Assembly: GCA_002104985.1 (NCBI GenBank) | Contig: MCGO01000129.1 | Coordinates: 48,251 to 112,250 of the forward strand | Length of the DNA: 64,000 nucleotides | Direction of reading: 5' to 3' | Source of the DNA: Rhizoclosmatium globosum | Taxonomy: Eukaryota; Chytridiomycota; Chytridiomycetes; Chytridiales; Chytriomycetaceae | In this document: positions 57,028 to 64,000 of the stretch, piece by piece | Position numbering within the stretch: the stretch's first letter is position 1 | Layout of the letters: each line of letters begins with the position of its first letter | The notes under the pieces: model-generated | What the model saw: the letters and a program-made list of their open reading frames with translations, nothing else | Databases searched by the model: none | What the model was told of the DNA's origin: nothing | Made by a program: the position numbers and the translations under genes

Positions 57028-60000
57028 ATGTCATACACGTTAAAGAGAGGCGAATCATTCGAGCCACTCACCGTGGAGAACAAAGCCAGTCGCACAACTA
57101 GTTGGCTGAACGACATTAAGACCCATGTCGACAAGAACAACCTCAGCCAAGTTTACTACCTACGTCCAATGAAAGGAGCCAACTACGTCTATATTCGAAA
57201 GTACTCGCATTTTTTCGAATACCACATCCCCGAGCCGAGCGAATCTGAAGCAATCTTCAATGCTGGAGGCCAGTTCAACGAGACGTACTTCCAAACAATG
57301 TTCAATATCTGGCAGAACGTCAACTCCACCATAGTCGAGGCAGTAACTCGTCATCTCGACAACACCCTCAAGGCATCGTTCAACAGCACCTCAAGCTCCA
57401 TCTTCAACAGGATGAAGGCACTTGATACAGTTGTGGCTTTCAATCCTCAAGTATCCCTACAACAGGCTATCAGAGCATTAAAAAAGGCAGAAAAGCACTC
57501 ACATGAAACAAACTATCAGTGGTTTTCCCGATTCAACGCACTCAAGCTAAAAGCGGAGGAACTCGGACAAGAGAAGAATGGGAACAGTGAATGTGGTTAT
57601 GATTTGATCTACAACATTCCAGACGTATCGGATCGCAGAAACCTCCAGATGGAACTTGCAGGCATTGCCAGAGACAACTACGAGAAATATGCAGAGGAGA
57701 TTTCCATCAACATGGCCCGAGAATCCCACTGCGAAACAACCCGCATTGCGCAAGCGAAATCAGCTACAGAAATCCAACCAGACGTCACTTCCAAGATCCT
57801 TCAAACGCTTGAAAAGTTGACCATTGCAATGTCGTCCATTCAAACACCAAGAAAAGGATCGTCCGTGTCAAAGTCTTCCAGTTCCAAGAAACAAGCCCAA
57901 ATCTTCATTGGGAACCTACCTGATGGAACAACGCTCGAAAACATAAAAGCATTTCTCCATCCAGCCAATGTGTCTGACGAATCTTTCATCGGAAAATCAA
58001 AAAGATCGCCCTCCTCTTATGCTCTTGTCGTTCTTCAAGCTCCATTCTCTGTATCTGATGTTGACAGAATTGTAAAGGAGAAGAATGGAAAGGAATTGAA
58101 TGGTTCTGAAATAAAGGTGGACAAGGCTGCCACGTTATCTGCTTATATCTCAGTTCCAAACTCTTTCTCAAAAATCCGAGCCTATTTAGATTCAGCATGT
58201 AGCAAATCCATGACTGGAGATTCGACTCTGTTATCCAACGTAAAGGAAGCAACTCCTATCGTTTACGAGACTGCTTCAGGGAAAACCATCCGCAGCGAAG
58301 GCATAGAGGGAGAGATGAATTTTAATGGAATAATCATCAAGGAAATTCAGCACGTTCCTGGTGCACCGGCAACTCTCATAGCCCTCATCGATCTTTTAAA
58401 CAAGGGTTATGATGTCTGGTTCAACCACAAATCAAAAGCAGTAAGTATTGGACGGCTTGACAACTCAGGCCCTGGACTTCACTCGGTGCTAAAAAGCATA
58501 GACGAAAAGGATGGAACATGGGAAATCACTTCTATCCCATCAGAACAGGCACTGGTCTCAAAAGCACTTCTCGGTGCAGGTATACCACGAGAGAAAACCA
58601 TTCAGTTATGGCACTCTCGTTTCATGCATGCATCACCGGAACAAATTGTCGCAACTGCCAGTGTAGTCCATGGCCTCAAAATCAACGGCCCGAAAACAGT
58701 CAAAGACTTCTTCTGTGAAGACTGCGTCTTGGGAAAAATGCACCAACGTCCCTACAACAACAAAAAAGACAGAGACGGACAGATTCTTTCCCAAATTTCC
58801 ATGGATGTCGGTTTTCCCGGAAAAGGAGAAGACGGAAAGACAAATCTTGGTAGAGGGGGAATCATTGGCTACTTGGGAATCAATGTTCACAGGACTCAAT
58901 TGAGGATTATGTTAAAACTGAAATCAATGCGAGGAGAGGAATTACTGGAAAAGGTCACGTGGACAAGGACTATGTTAGAACGTCTAACGGGAGAGAAACT
59001 GTTGACAATATACTCAGATCAGGGGAGTAATTTCACCACAACGGCTTTGGCTGTTGCGTGCAAAGAACTGGGCATTACCTTGGACACTACTTGCACTGGA
59101 GCTAAAAATCAGCATGGTGAAATAGATGGGTGGTTTCGAACGGCTATGGATTCAGTGAGGGCAACTATGTCTGAAACTGGCATCCCGAGGGACTTGTGGC
59201 CAGATCTATTGGAGTGTAAAGCACACGTCTGGAACAGAACGCTACACAATGGCGAGGACTTCACTCCATACGAGTTAACATTCAAAAAGAAACCAACAGT
59301 CTCTGATCTACGTGTTCCTGGCTGTCTCGCTTATGTATTCCAGCCTGGCGTCGGAAAGACACTTGATCGTGCAAAACGAGGACGATTCATCTCCTACGCA
59401 TATGCTGACGGCCAACCAAACAGTCGCCGAGGCTACCGAATTCTCTATCCAGACAATAGCTCCGAAATAAGCAGGGACGTGTACTTCGTTGAAAATCAGT
59501 TTGACGTTGACAATCCTCTCACATCCACCGAAAAAATTCCCTTGACGCGATACAACTCTCATCACGACTCGGAGGGATGGGATCAGGACGAAGACTTTGT
59601 GGGGGATATTGTTAAAACCACTGAAAAGACAATTATTGAATTAGAAGAGATTGTAAAGGGGGAACAAAAACAACAAAAACAAAAAGAACAAACAGAAAAA
59701 GAAAAAGAAAAAGAAAAAGAAAAAGAGGAGGAGTTGCGTTCTGAGGGCTCTTTGAGAACTGAGGGAAATGACCGTACTGAGGGCATTACAGGAATTGACG
59801 GAAGTGAGAGCTCCACAGATAACTCTTCTAATGACGACTCAGATGGGGATTATGAGCCTGAAGAAGCATTGGATAACACATCACCTCCCCCCGCACGCCC
59901 CAACCGTCTTCGACGTCCTCCCAATCGACTGGCACTCTTTGCTGGTCTGGCACGTTTAGATGACTATTCAGGCTATATGATCAATGAACCAACTTTCCTT

Positions 60001-61530
60001 GCCTTTGTCGCACTCAAAAGGAACTTCGCGTTCAGCACAATGGATGGTCCCCGGAGTATTAAGGAAGCATTGAAGGACGAAGAATGGAAAAAGGCGATTC
60101 AAGAAGAACTGGATCAATTCGCAGACAAGAACTCATGGGAATTGGTTGAAGCGGAAGCTGGACAACACCTGCTGTCAACCATATGGGTCTTGAAAATCAA
60201 GGTAGACGATAAATCAGGAACAAAGAAGAAAAAGGCACGGCTAGTGGTGAATGGTTCAAAACAGTTGTCCTCAGAATATGACAAGATATTTGCGGCAACT
60301 CCTTACCATGAATCGACAAAAATCTTTCAAGCTATATGTACTCACCTGGGTTTGAATATGTCAAAGGGTGATGTAAGAGGAGCGTACCACAACTCAGAAA
60401 TTGATAAAATCATTCACGTTCGTATTCCTCAAGGGATGAAGCTCAACGAGGAAGACAAAGGAAAAGTCTTGCGAGCGCTGAAAGGAATCTACGGACTTAA
60501 ACAAGGAGCTTACTTATGGGAATGCCTAAGGAACGAATTTCTTGAAGAATTTGGATTCGTCGAATGCCCAGGAGCTCCGTGCCTCTTCATGGCTATCTCA
60601 AAAAAGACTGGAGGTGTAATGTACACACTGTGGCACTCCGACGACGGAAAAGTTGGGGCACAATTCAAAGAGGACGGAATAGACTTCTGGAAGTGGCTTG
60701 AAACGAAGGTGGAAGTAAGGTGGGAAGAAGGTATCGGAATGTGGGCAGGAATCAACAGCGAGTACTTTGACGGGTACTCCACTATGGATCAAATTGCCTA
60801 CATACAAGGTATTCTGGACGAATTTCTTGAAACTAAATCATTCCCATCCGGTGCACCTATCTCCCGTTCAAGTCCTTGGAACCAAAAATTCGATGAAACA
60901 TTTGACACTGATCAACCCACTCCAAGCGACGAGACTGCGCTATTCGAGGGGAGATGGCTACGTCTGCTCGGCCTACTACGATTTGCTTGTCTCACGCGAG
61001 CGGATATAATCGAGACACTTGGTCGCTTATGCTCATACTCTAATAACCCACACCGAATTCATTGGGAAGCTGCCCAACATCTGCTGGAATACCTCAACGG
61101 TTCGAACAATACAAAACTTTACTTCAGAGCCGGAACGAACATGATTCTTGAGGTATATAGCGACGCCAACCTTGCAGGAAACAAAGTGACGCGAAAATCA
61201 ACAACTGGAAACGTCATGATGCTCGCAGGAGCTGCAATCGCACCTATCTCCAAAGCACAACAAATTGTCACGGATTCAACAGTTGCGTCAGAAACCGTTG
61301 CCCTCGCAAGCGCAGCAAAGTTGGCGGAATGGGGTCGTGGTGTTTTGGACTGGCTTGGTTTCGCACAACCTAAGGCCACAGTGGTGCATTGCGACAACGC
61401 TGGAGCTGTTCGGAACTCTCAGGAAGGCGCCGACAGACACAAAACAAAAACACATGGATATCAAGTATATGCTCCTTCGTTGCATGGTCAAGCGAGGAAT
61501 CATCGAGGTCCGGAAGATAAATACTCTTGA
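57028..61530 (+). CDS. Inner copia Gag-Pol polyprotein with an RRM-like domain
   Basis: 1,500 residues in one frame. Gag occupies about 1-285. At about 290-368, where copia Gag has a CCHC zinc knuckle, lies an RRM-like fold: AQIFIGNLPDG (RNP2 style), then YALVVLQAPF and GKELNGSEIKVDKA. The protease motif is AYLDSACSKSMTGD (DSA, not DSG). The pre-integrase HHCC (LWHSRFMHAS...CEDCVLGKMH) and integrase (SMDVGFP, SDQGSNF, GEIDGWF for D, D, E) are complete. The reverse transcriptase has SKGDVRGAYH and, in place of YVDD, LWHSDDG (His1203-Asp1206). RNase H (VYSDANLAG) ends early: an additional A in the AAAAA run near 61450 shifts the frame, and the usual end (KHMDIKYMLLRCMVKRG, MTKGLG) continues in another phase. 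Confidence 0.92.
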   Translation: MSYTLKRGESFEPLTVENKASRTTSWLNDIKTHVDKNNLSQVYYLRPMKGANYVYIRKYSHFFEYHIPEPSESEAIFNAGGQFNETYFQTMFNIWQNVNSTIVEAVTRHLDNTLKASFNSTSSSIFNRMKALDTVVAFNPQVSLQQAIRALKKAEKHSHETNYQWFSRFNALKLKAEELGQEKNGNSECGYDLIYNIPDVSDRRNLQMELAGIARDNYEKYAEEISINMARESHCETTRIAQAKSATEIQPDVTSKILQTLEKLTIAMSSIQTPRKGSSVSKSSSSKKQAQIFIGNLPDGTTLENIKAFLHPANVSDESFIGKSKRSPSSYALVVLQAPFSVSDVDRIVKEKNGKELNGSEIKVDKAATLSAYISVPNSFSKIRAYLDSACSKSMTGDSTLLSNVKEATPIVYETASGKTIRSEGIEGEMNFNGIIIKEIQHVPGAPATLIALIDLLNKGYDVWFNHKSKAVSIGRLDNSGPGLHSVLKSIDEKDGTWEITSIPSEQALVSKALLGAGIPREKTIQLWHSRFMHASPEQIVATASVVHGLKINGPKTVKDFFCEDCVLGKMHQRPYNNKKDRDGQILSQISMDVGFPGKGEDGKTNLGRGGIIGYLGINVHRTQLRIMLKLKSMRGEELLEKVTWTRTMLERLTGEKLLTIYSDQGSNFTTTALAVACKELGITLDTTCTGAKNQHGEIDGWFRTAMDSVRATMSETGIPRDLWPDLLECKAHVWNRTLHNGEDFTPYELTFKKKPTVSDLRVPGCLAYVFQPGVGKTLDRAKRGRFISYAYADGQPNSRRGYRILYPDNSSEISRDVYFVENQFDVDNPLTSTEKIPLTRYNSHHDSEGWDQDEDFVGDIVKTTEKTIIELEEIVKGEQKQQKQKEQTEKEKEKEKEKEEELRSEGSLRTEGNDRTEGITGIDGSESSTDNSSNDDSDGDYEPEEALDNTSPPPARPNRLRRPPNRLALFAGLARLDDYSGYMINEPTFLAFVALKRNFAFSTMDGPRSIKEALKDEEWKKAIQEELDQFADKNSWELVEAEAGQHLLSTIWVLKIKVDDKSGTKKKKARLVVNGSKQLSSEYDKIFAATPYHESTKIFQAICTHLGLNMSKGDVRGAYHNSEIDKIIHVRIPQGMKLNEEDKGKVLRALKGIYGLKQGAYLWECLRNEFLEEFGFVECPGAPCLFMAISKKTGGVMYTLWHSDDGKVGAQFKEDGIDFWKWLETKVEVRWEEGIGMWAGINSEYFDGYSTMDQIAYIQGILDEFLETKSFPSGAPISRSSPWNQKFDETFDTDQPTPSDETALFEGRWLRLLGLLRFACLTRADIIETLGRLCSYSNNPHRIHWEAAQHLLEYLNGSNNTKLYFRAGTNMILEVYSDANLAGNKVTRKSTTGNVMMLAGAAIAPISKAQQIVTDSTVASETVALASAAKLAEWGRGVLDWLGFAQPKATVVHCDNAGAVRNSQEGADRHKTKTHGYQVYAPSLHGQARNHRGPEDKYS

Positions 61531-61606
61531 CAATATTGCCCATGTCATGACAAAGGGCCTTGGAAAGAATAAGCACGGGGAATTCACTAAGGCCATGGGC
61601 TTATTC

Positions 61607-61614
61607 AAGGGGAG
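61607..61614 (+). other. Polypurine tract of the inner element
   Basis: AAGGGGAG lies directly before the 3' LTR (CGTGGAC). Its position confirms that the LTR starts with CG and not TG. Confidence 0.8.
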
Positions 61615-61835
61615 CGTGGACTTTATGGAATACAAACCTAAAGTTCGGAATGAACAAGCCCAGTCGGCAAGAACCGGAAGGTCGGGAAGGAAAGGGGAGA
61701 TTGCCTGGTGATTTGACCACCATCATATCTTTGGTCAAATCACCAGGTGCGTACTTGTACATAAGTTCTGGGTTACATTAGTTAGCTAATAAACATCATA
61801 TCTTTGGTCAAATCACCAGAACCCAGAACTGCACG
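61615..61835 (+). repeat. 3' LTR of the inner copia element
   Basis: 221 bp, identical by eye to 56754-56974, followed by the second ATTAT (61836-61840) and the continuation of the outer reverse transcriptase. Confidence 0.95.
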
Positions 61836-62626
61836 ATTATTGCCAAGTTGATTTATTTGAGTTGTATGACCAGACCAGACCTCATATGCGCTGTGAACAC
61901 TCTGGCTCAGTTTCAACGTTCCTCCACCACTCAGCATGACTATGATGCGCTGATTCGAGTTTTACGCTATCTTCGTAGAACTTATGATTGGGGAATTCTT
62001 TTCAAGGCAAGTGCTTCTGGTGACCTCACTGTCTACTCTTCTGAAGAGTCTCGAGTAAGGACTGACCGACCACTTGATATGGAAACTGCCAGAAGGATTG
62101 GCTCCACATGCTGCTGCTGATTCAAGTTTTGCACAAGAGACTGATCGTAAGTCTCGCTCTGCATATGTGATGATGGCTTTCGGAGGTCCAGTTGCCTGGT
62201 ACTCCAAGAAGCAGCCAACTACTGCTTTGTCTTCTACTGAATCCGAGCTCTATGCCCTCGTTGAAGCAGTTAAAGAAGCTCTTTGGATGCGTCTATTCTT
62301 GCAAGAACTTGGTTTTCAAGTTGCCTGGTTCTACAGTAATTGATCAAGACAATCAGTCTACAATTGCTATTGCATCCAACCCCATCAACCATGCCCGTGT
62401 TAAACACATGGAGGTCAAGGCTCATTTTGTACGTGAACATATTGAAAACAGCAATGTTTCTCTGGTTTACTGCCCCACTGAGTTGATGGTTGCTGATGTA
62501 CTTACTAAGGCTCTGCCTGCTCCCCAACACTACAGGTTATGTGGTATGATGGGAATGTGTAAGTTATCTGATGTTGACCCTGATTATAAGTTTAAAGCAC
62601 TTAGAGTCAGGATACACAAGGTTTAG
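61836..62626 (+). pseudogene. Outer copia pol, 3' part (end of RT and RNase H), frameshifted
   Basis: The outer reverse transcriptase resumes with IIAKLIYLSCMTRPDLICAV and LIRVLRYLRRTYDWGILF. The RNase H frame is then broken at least twice. LTVYSSEES runs to a stop near 62118, while the homologous frame continues as AADSSFAQETDRKSRSAY, PVAWYSKKQPTTALSSTE and LYALVEAVKEALW. A second shift near 62310-62340 leads to IDQDNQSTIAIASNPINH, HMEVKAHFVREHI and ADVLTKALPAPQHY, ending at 62624-62626. The element can no longer make a complete RNase H. Confidence 0.88.
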
Positions 62627-62678
62627 TGATTAAATAAACATTTATGAAGTGCTTCTGTGTCTCCCAGTATAGTCTCGT

Positions 62679-62800
62679 CACAGGGGGGGCGCGTGTCACG
62701 CGCGTGCCGGCACCTCTGGGCTTATTATACGCACTCAATCTAGTCCGACACTCTTATCACTTCACACGTGACTGCAACCTACCCTGTCGTCACAGGGGGG
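62679..62800 (+). other. Duplicated polypurine-tract region of the outer element
   Basis: The tract CACAGGGGGG ends at 62800, directly before the 3' LTR. A near copy, CGTCACAGGGGGGG, lies 110 bp upstream (62676-62689), followed by a G/C-rich self-complementary stretch (GCGCGTGTCACGCGC). Either could prime plus-strand synthesis; the duplication may reflect a small tandem duplication of the element's 3' end. Confidence 0.6.
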
Positions 62801-63100
62801 TGTTACGACGGAGAAGTCTTCTCCGAGTGATCTGTCGACAGGTTAGTCCGCACCCACTCCCTCACCATTCCACTACAGAACCGACTAACTTACCCAAGCA
62901 GGAGGTACGTAGTTGGAAGTGTGATAAGCGACATCAAGGTGAGCGTGTCGGGGTTGCGTGGAGATTTCCGGACCGGGACTGAAACAGAATCCGCTTCCGA
63001 CCACTCCTGTCCGTCCGTGGATTGCACACGTGATCCCGTTCTTCGCTTTTTCACAACAAACACTTCCAGTGGCCTGCCACACAAGTCGCCCGTCCTAACA
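62801..63100 (+). repeat. 3' LTR of the outer copia element
   Basis: 300 bp, TGTTACGACGG...GTCCTAACA, followed by the target duplication ATTCC at 63101-63105. Differs from the 5' LTR at seven sites. Confidence 0.95.
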
Positions 63101-64000
63101 ATTCCTAGCCGAGTACGCAATTATAAACAATAACAAGCAAGAAACGAGAAAAGTACCTGACGCTCACGAAATATTTGGCTCACAAGACCGGGATGATTAT
63201 GCATTGATGGGAGTGAGCCTAACCTCGTTTGCCAACTGTGAATGCAGATGCTCCTCCGACTCAGACTGACTTTGAAGTGTGTTTAATTCGACGCTTTGGG
63301 GGCAAAGGGGGACAAGGGAGGAAAGGTGATCTCGTAGAAGAGTCTGGAGAGGCGAAAAGCATTAGATCAAAAGACAAGAGGCCTTTATAGATACCATTTT
63401 CTCTCTATGCTCGTTAAATAAATAGTTTGATATTATTGTTAGAGCTTTTAGGAGTTCATCGGCAGCTGTACACTTTGAGAGCAGGTGGTGTCTTTGCAAC
63501 AACCAGTCTAACCAAAGTGTAGCAATGGTTCCTCGTACCACTCGGTCAGCTCCATGCAAGGACTCAATCGCTTGAATGACGTTAACAAATGTCTGACAAA
63601 GTCGAATGACTGGCTCCGAATGTGGCTTGAGACTTGGAATTAAAAGCAAATCATGTTCCATAGATGTAGAATGAGCCAAATACTCATTTTCAATGGGTTT
63701 AACAAAATAATCTGGTTCATGGGTGGGGAGTTGGTTGGGTAGTGCCGTAAAATGATTGACAGGTGCAGGAGGATGAGGATAGTACTGCCAGTGGTAAGCA
63801 GGGTAATAAGGATATGCATATGGATGATATGTAGGGGCAGTATGGTGATGCTGGTTTGTTCGGAGGATCGAGTTTTCTTCCTCCAACTGTCTAATTCGTT
63901 CTAATAGAGCCGCCTCCCGTGAAGTCGGAGCAGATTCACCCCCTCCCACAATCTTTGCCACGGTAGCTTCGAGTTCGCGGACCCGGGCCTCCCTTCTGGT
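63101..64000 (-). pseudogene. bZIP trio member 3, central exons, cut at both ends
   Basis: Continuation of the gene whose last exon is at 50944-51148. On the minus strand from the window edge: REARVRELEATVAKI (end of the basic region and zipper; exon 1 is beyond the window), LLERIRQLEEENSILRTNQ, the Tyr-rich YHPYAYPYYPAYHWQYYP, and RLCQTFVNVIQAIESLHG to LFNEHREKM. An intron of about 50 nt (GTATCT...CTCTCCAG, near 63390-63345) follows. The next exon (LLRDHLSSLVPLCPQSVEL...LHSQLANE) carries a one-base shift near 63220 before the conserved GLVSQIFRERQ. The last intron (63156-63105, GTACTT...CGGCTAG) ends 4 bp from the retrotransposon. The gene is disabled by insertion and probably by the frameshift. 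Confidence 0.82.

Larger units (their letters stand above)
56754..61835 (+). mobile_element. Inner copia-type LTR retrotransposon, very young
   Basis: Two LTRs of 221 bp that read identically, flanked by ATTAT on both sides. The termini are CGTG...CACG, a 4-bp inverted repeat, instead of the usual TG...CA; the ATTAT duplication and the purine tract directly before the 3' LTR fix the boundary. One 1,500-codon gag-pol frame lies between them. Identical LTRs mean an insertion recent on the scale of substitutions. It is inserted in the same orientation as the outer element, within its reverse-transcriptase sequence. Confidence 0.95.
51149..63100 (+). mobile_element. Outer Ty1/copia-type LTR retrotransposon, decayed
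   Basis: Two direct LTRs of about 300 bp (TGTTACGACG...CGTCCTAACA) with TG...CA ends are flanked by the 5-bp duplication ATTCC (51144-51148 and 63101-63105). The order protease, integrase, reverse transcriptase, RNase H identifies copia type. The LTRs differ by four substitutions and three single-base indels over 300 bp, so the insertion is moderately old. Coding regions have a stop in the integrase and frameshifts in RNase H, and a second copia element lies inside at 56754-61835. It interrupts the last exon of a bZIP gene. Several spliceosomal-type introns are visible in its gag-pol region, which is unusual. Confidence 0.95.

Noticed and set aside
56754..61835. LTR ends of the inner element as TGGACTT...AACTGCA
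   Set aside because: This would leave flanks that do not give a matching 5-bp duplication; CGTG...CACG with ATTAT does.
1..64000. CRISPR arrays, rRNA or tRNA genes, bacterial operon signals
   Set aside because: None recognised by eye; gene structure is eukaryotic. A tRNA scan was not possible here.

Overview
This window looks like nuclear DNA of a zoosporic fungus, most likely a chytrid (Chytridiomycota). Genes are intron-rich with short GT-AG introns, mostly about 45-90 nt. Universal fungal genes (a Ski3-type TPR protein, a condensin HEAT subunit) sit beside genes typical of flagellated fungi: a PAS-linked class III nucleotidyl cyclase, an HCN/CNG-like channel, a GABA-B-like class C receptor and a secreted LPMO with a chitin-binding tail. 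The phylum assignment is inference from gene content; no rRNA or tRNA gene was recognised. || Layout. 1-585: 3' end of an APH/choline-kinase-like phosphotransferase. 720-4057 (-): PAS plus guanylyl-cyclase protein. 4369-9651 (+): SKI3. 9825-12851 (+): cyclic-nucleotide-gated channel, followed at 13337-13689 by an internally deleted copy of the same gene. 13823-15300 (+): protein resembling the helical domain of the 5-hmdU DNA kinase / alpha-glutamyl-putrescinyl-thymine pyrophosphorylase family. 15337-22197 (+): tandem array of Yap-like bZIP genes, one a fragment and one lacking half its DNA-binding region. 22330-26975 (+): long coiled-coil protein. 28040-33653 (+): four more bZIP genes, three with two basic-region/zipper modules each; two of those have Val at the invariant Asn in both modules. 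33723-36853 (-): class C GPCR. 36985-37724 (-): small membrane protein. 37846-38713 (-): LPMO. 39023-39469 (+): CREB-like bZIP, 16 bp ahead of the condensin gene (39486-42904). 43058-51148 (-): two tandem bZIP families (a pair, then a trio). || The third member of the last trio is split by a Ty1/copia-type retrotransposon (51149-63100, 5-bp target duplication ATTCC). That element carries at least four in-frame spliceosomal-type introns and is decayed. A second, much younger copia element (56754-61835, identical LTRs, target duplication ATTAT) lies inside its reverse-transcriptase region. The younger element has an RRM-like domain where copia Gag normally has a zinc knuckle, HSDD instead of YVDD in the reverse transcriptase, and LTR ends CGTG...CACG. 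The rest of the split bZIP gene resumes at 63101 and runs off the window. || The main story is about fifteen bZIP genes or gene fragments in some 49 kb, at different stages of divergence and decay (lost start codon, deleted basic region, frameshifts, transposon disruption). The cyclase and the nucleotide-gated channel, about 6 kb apart, could act in one cGMP pathway; this is inference only.
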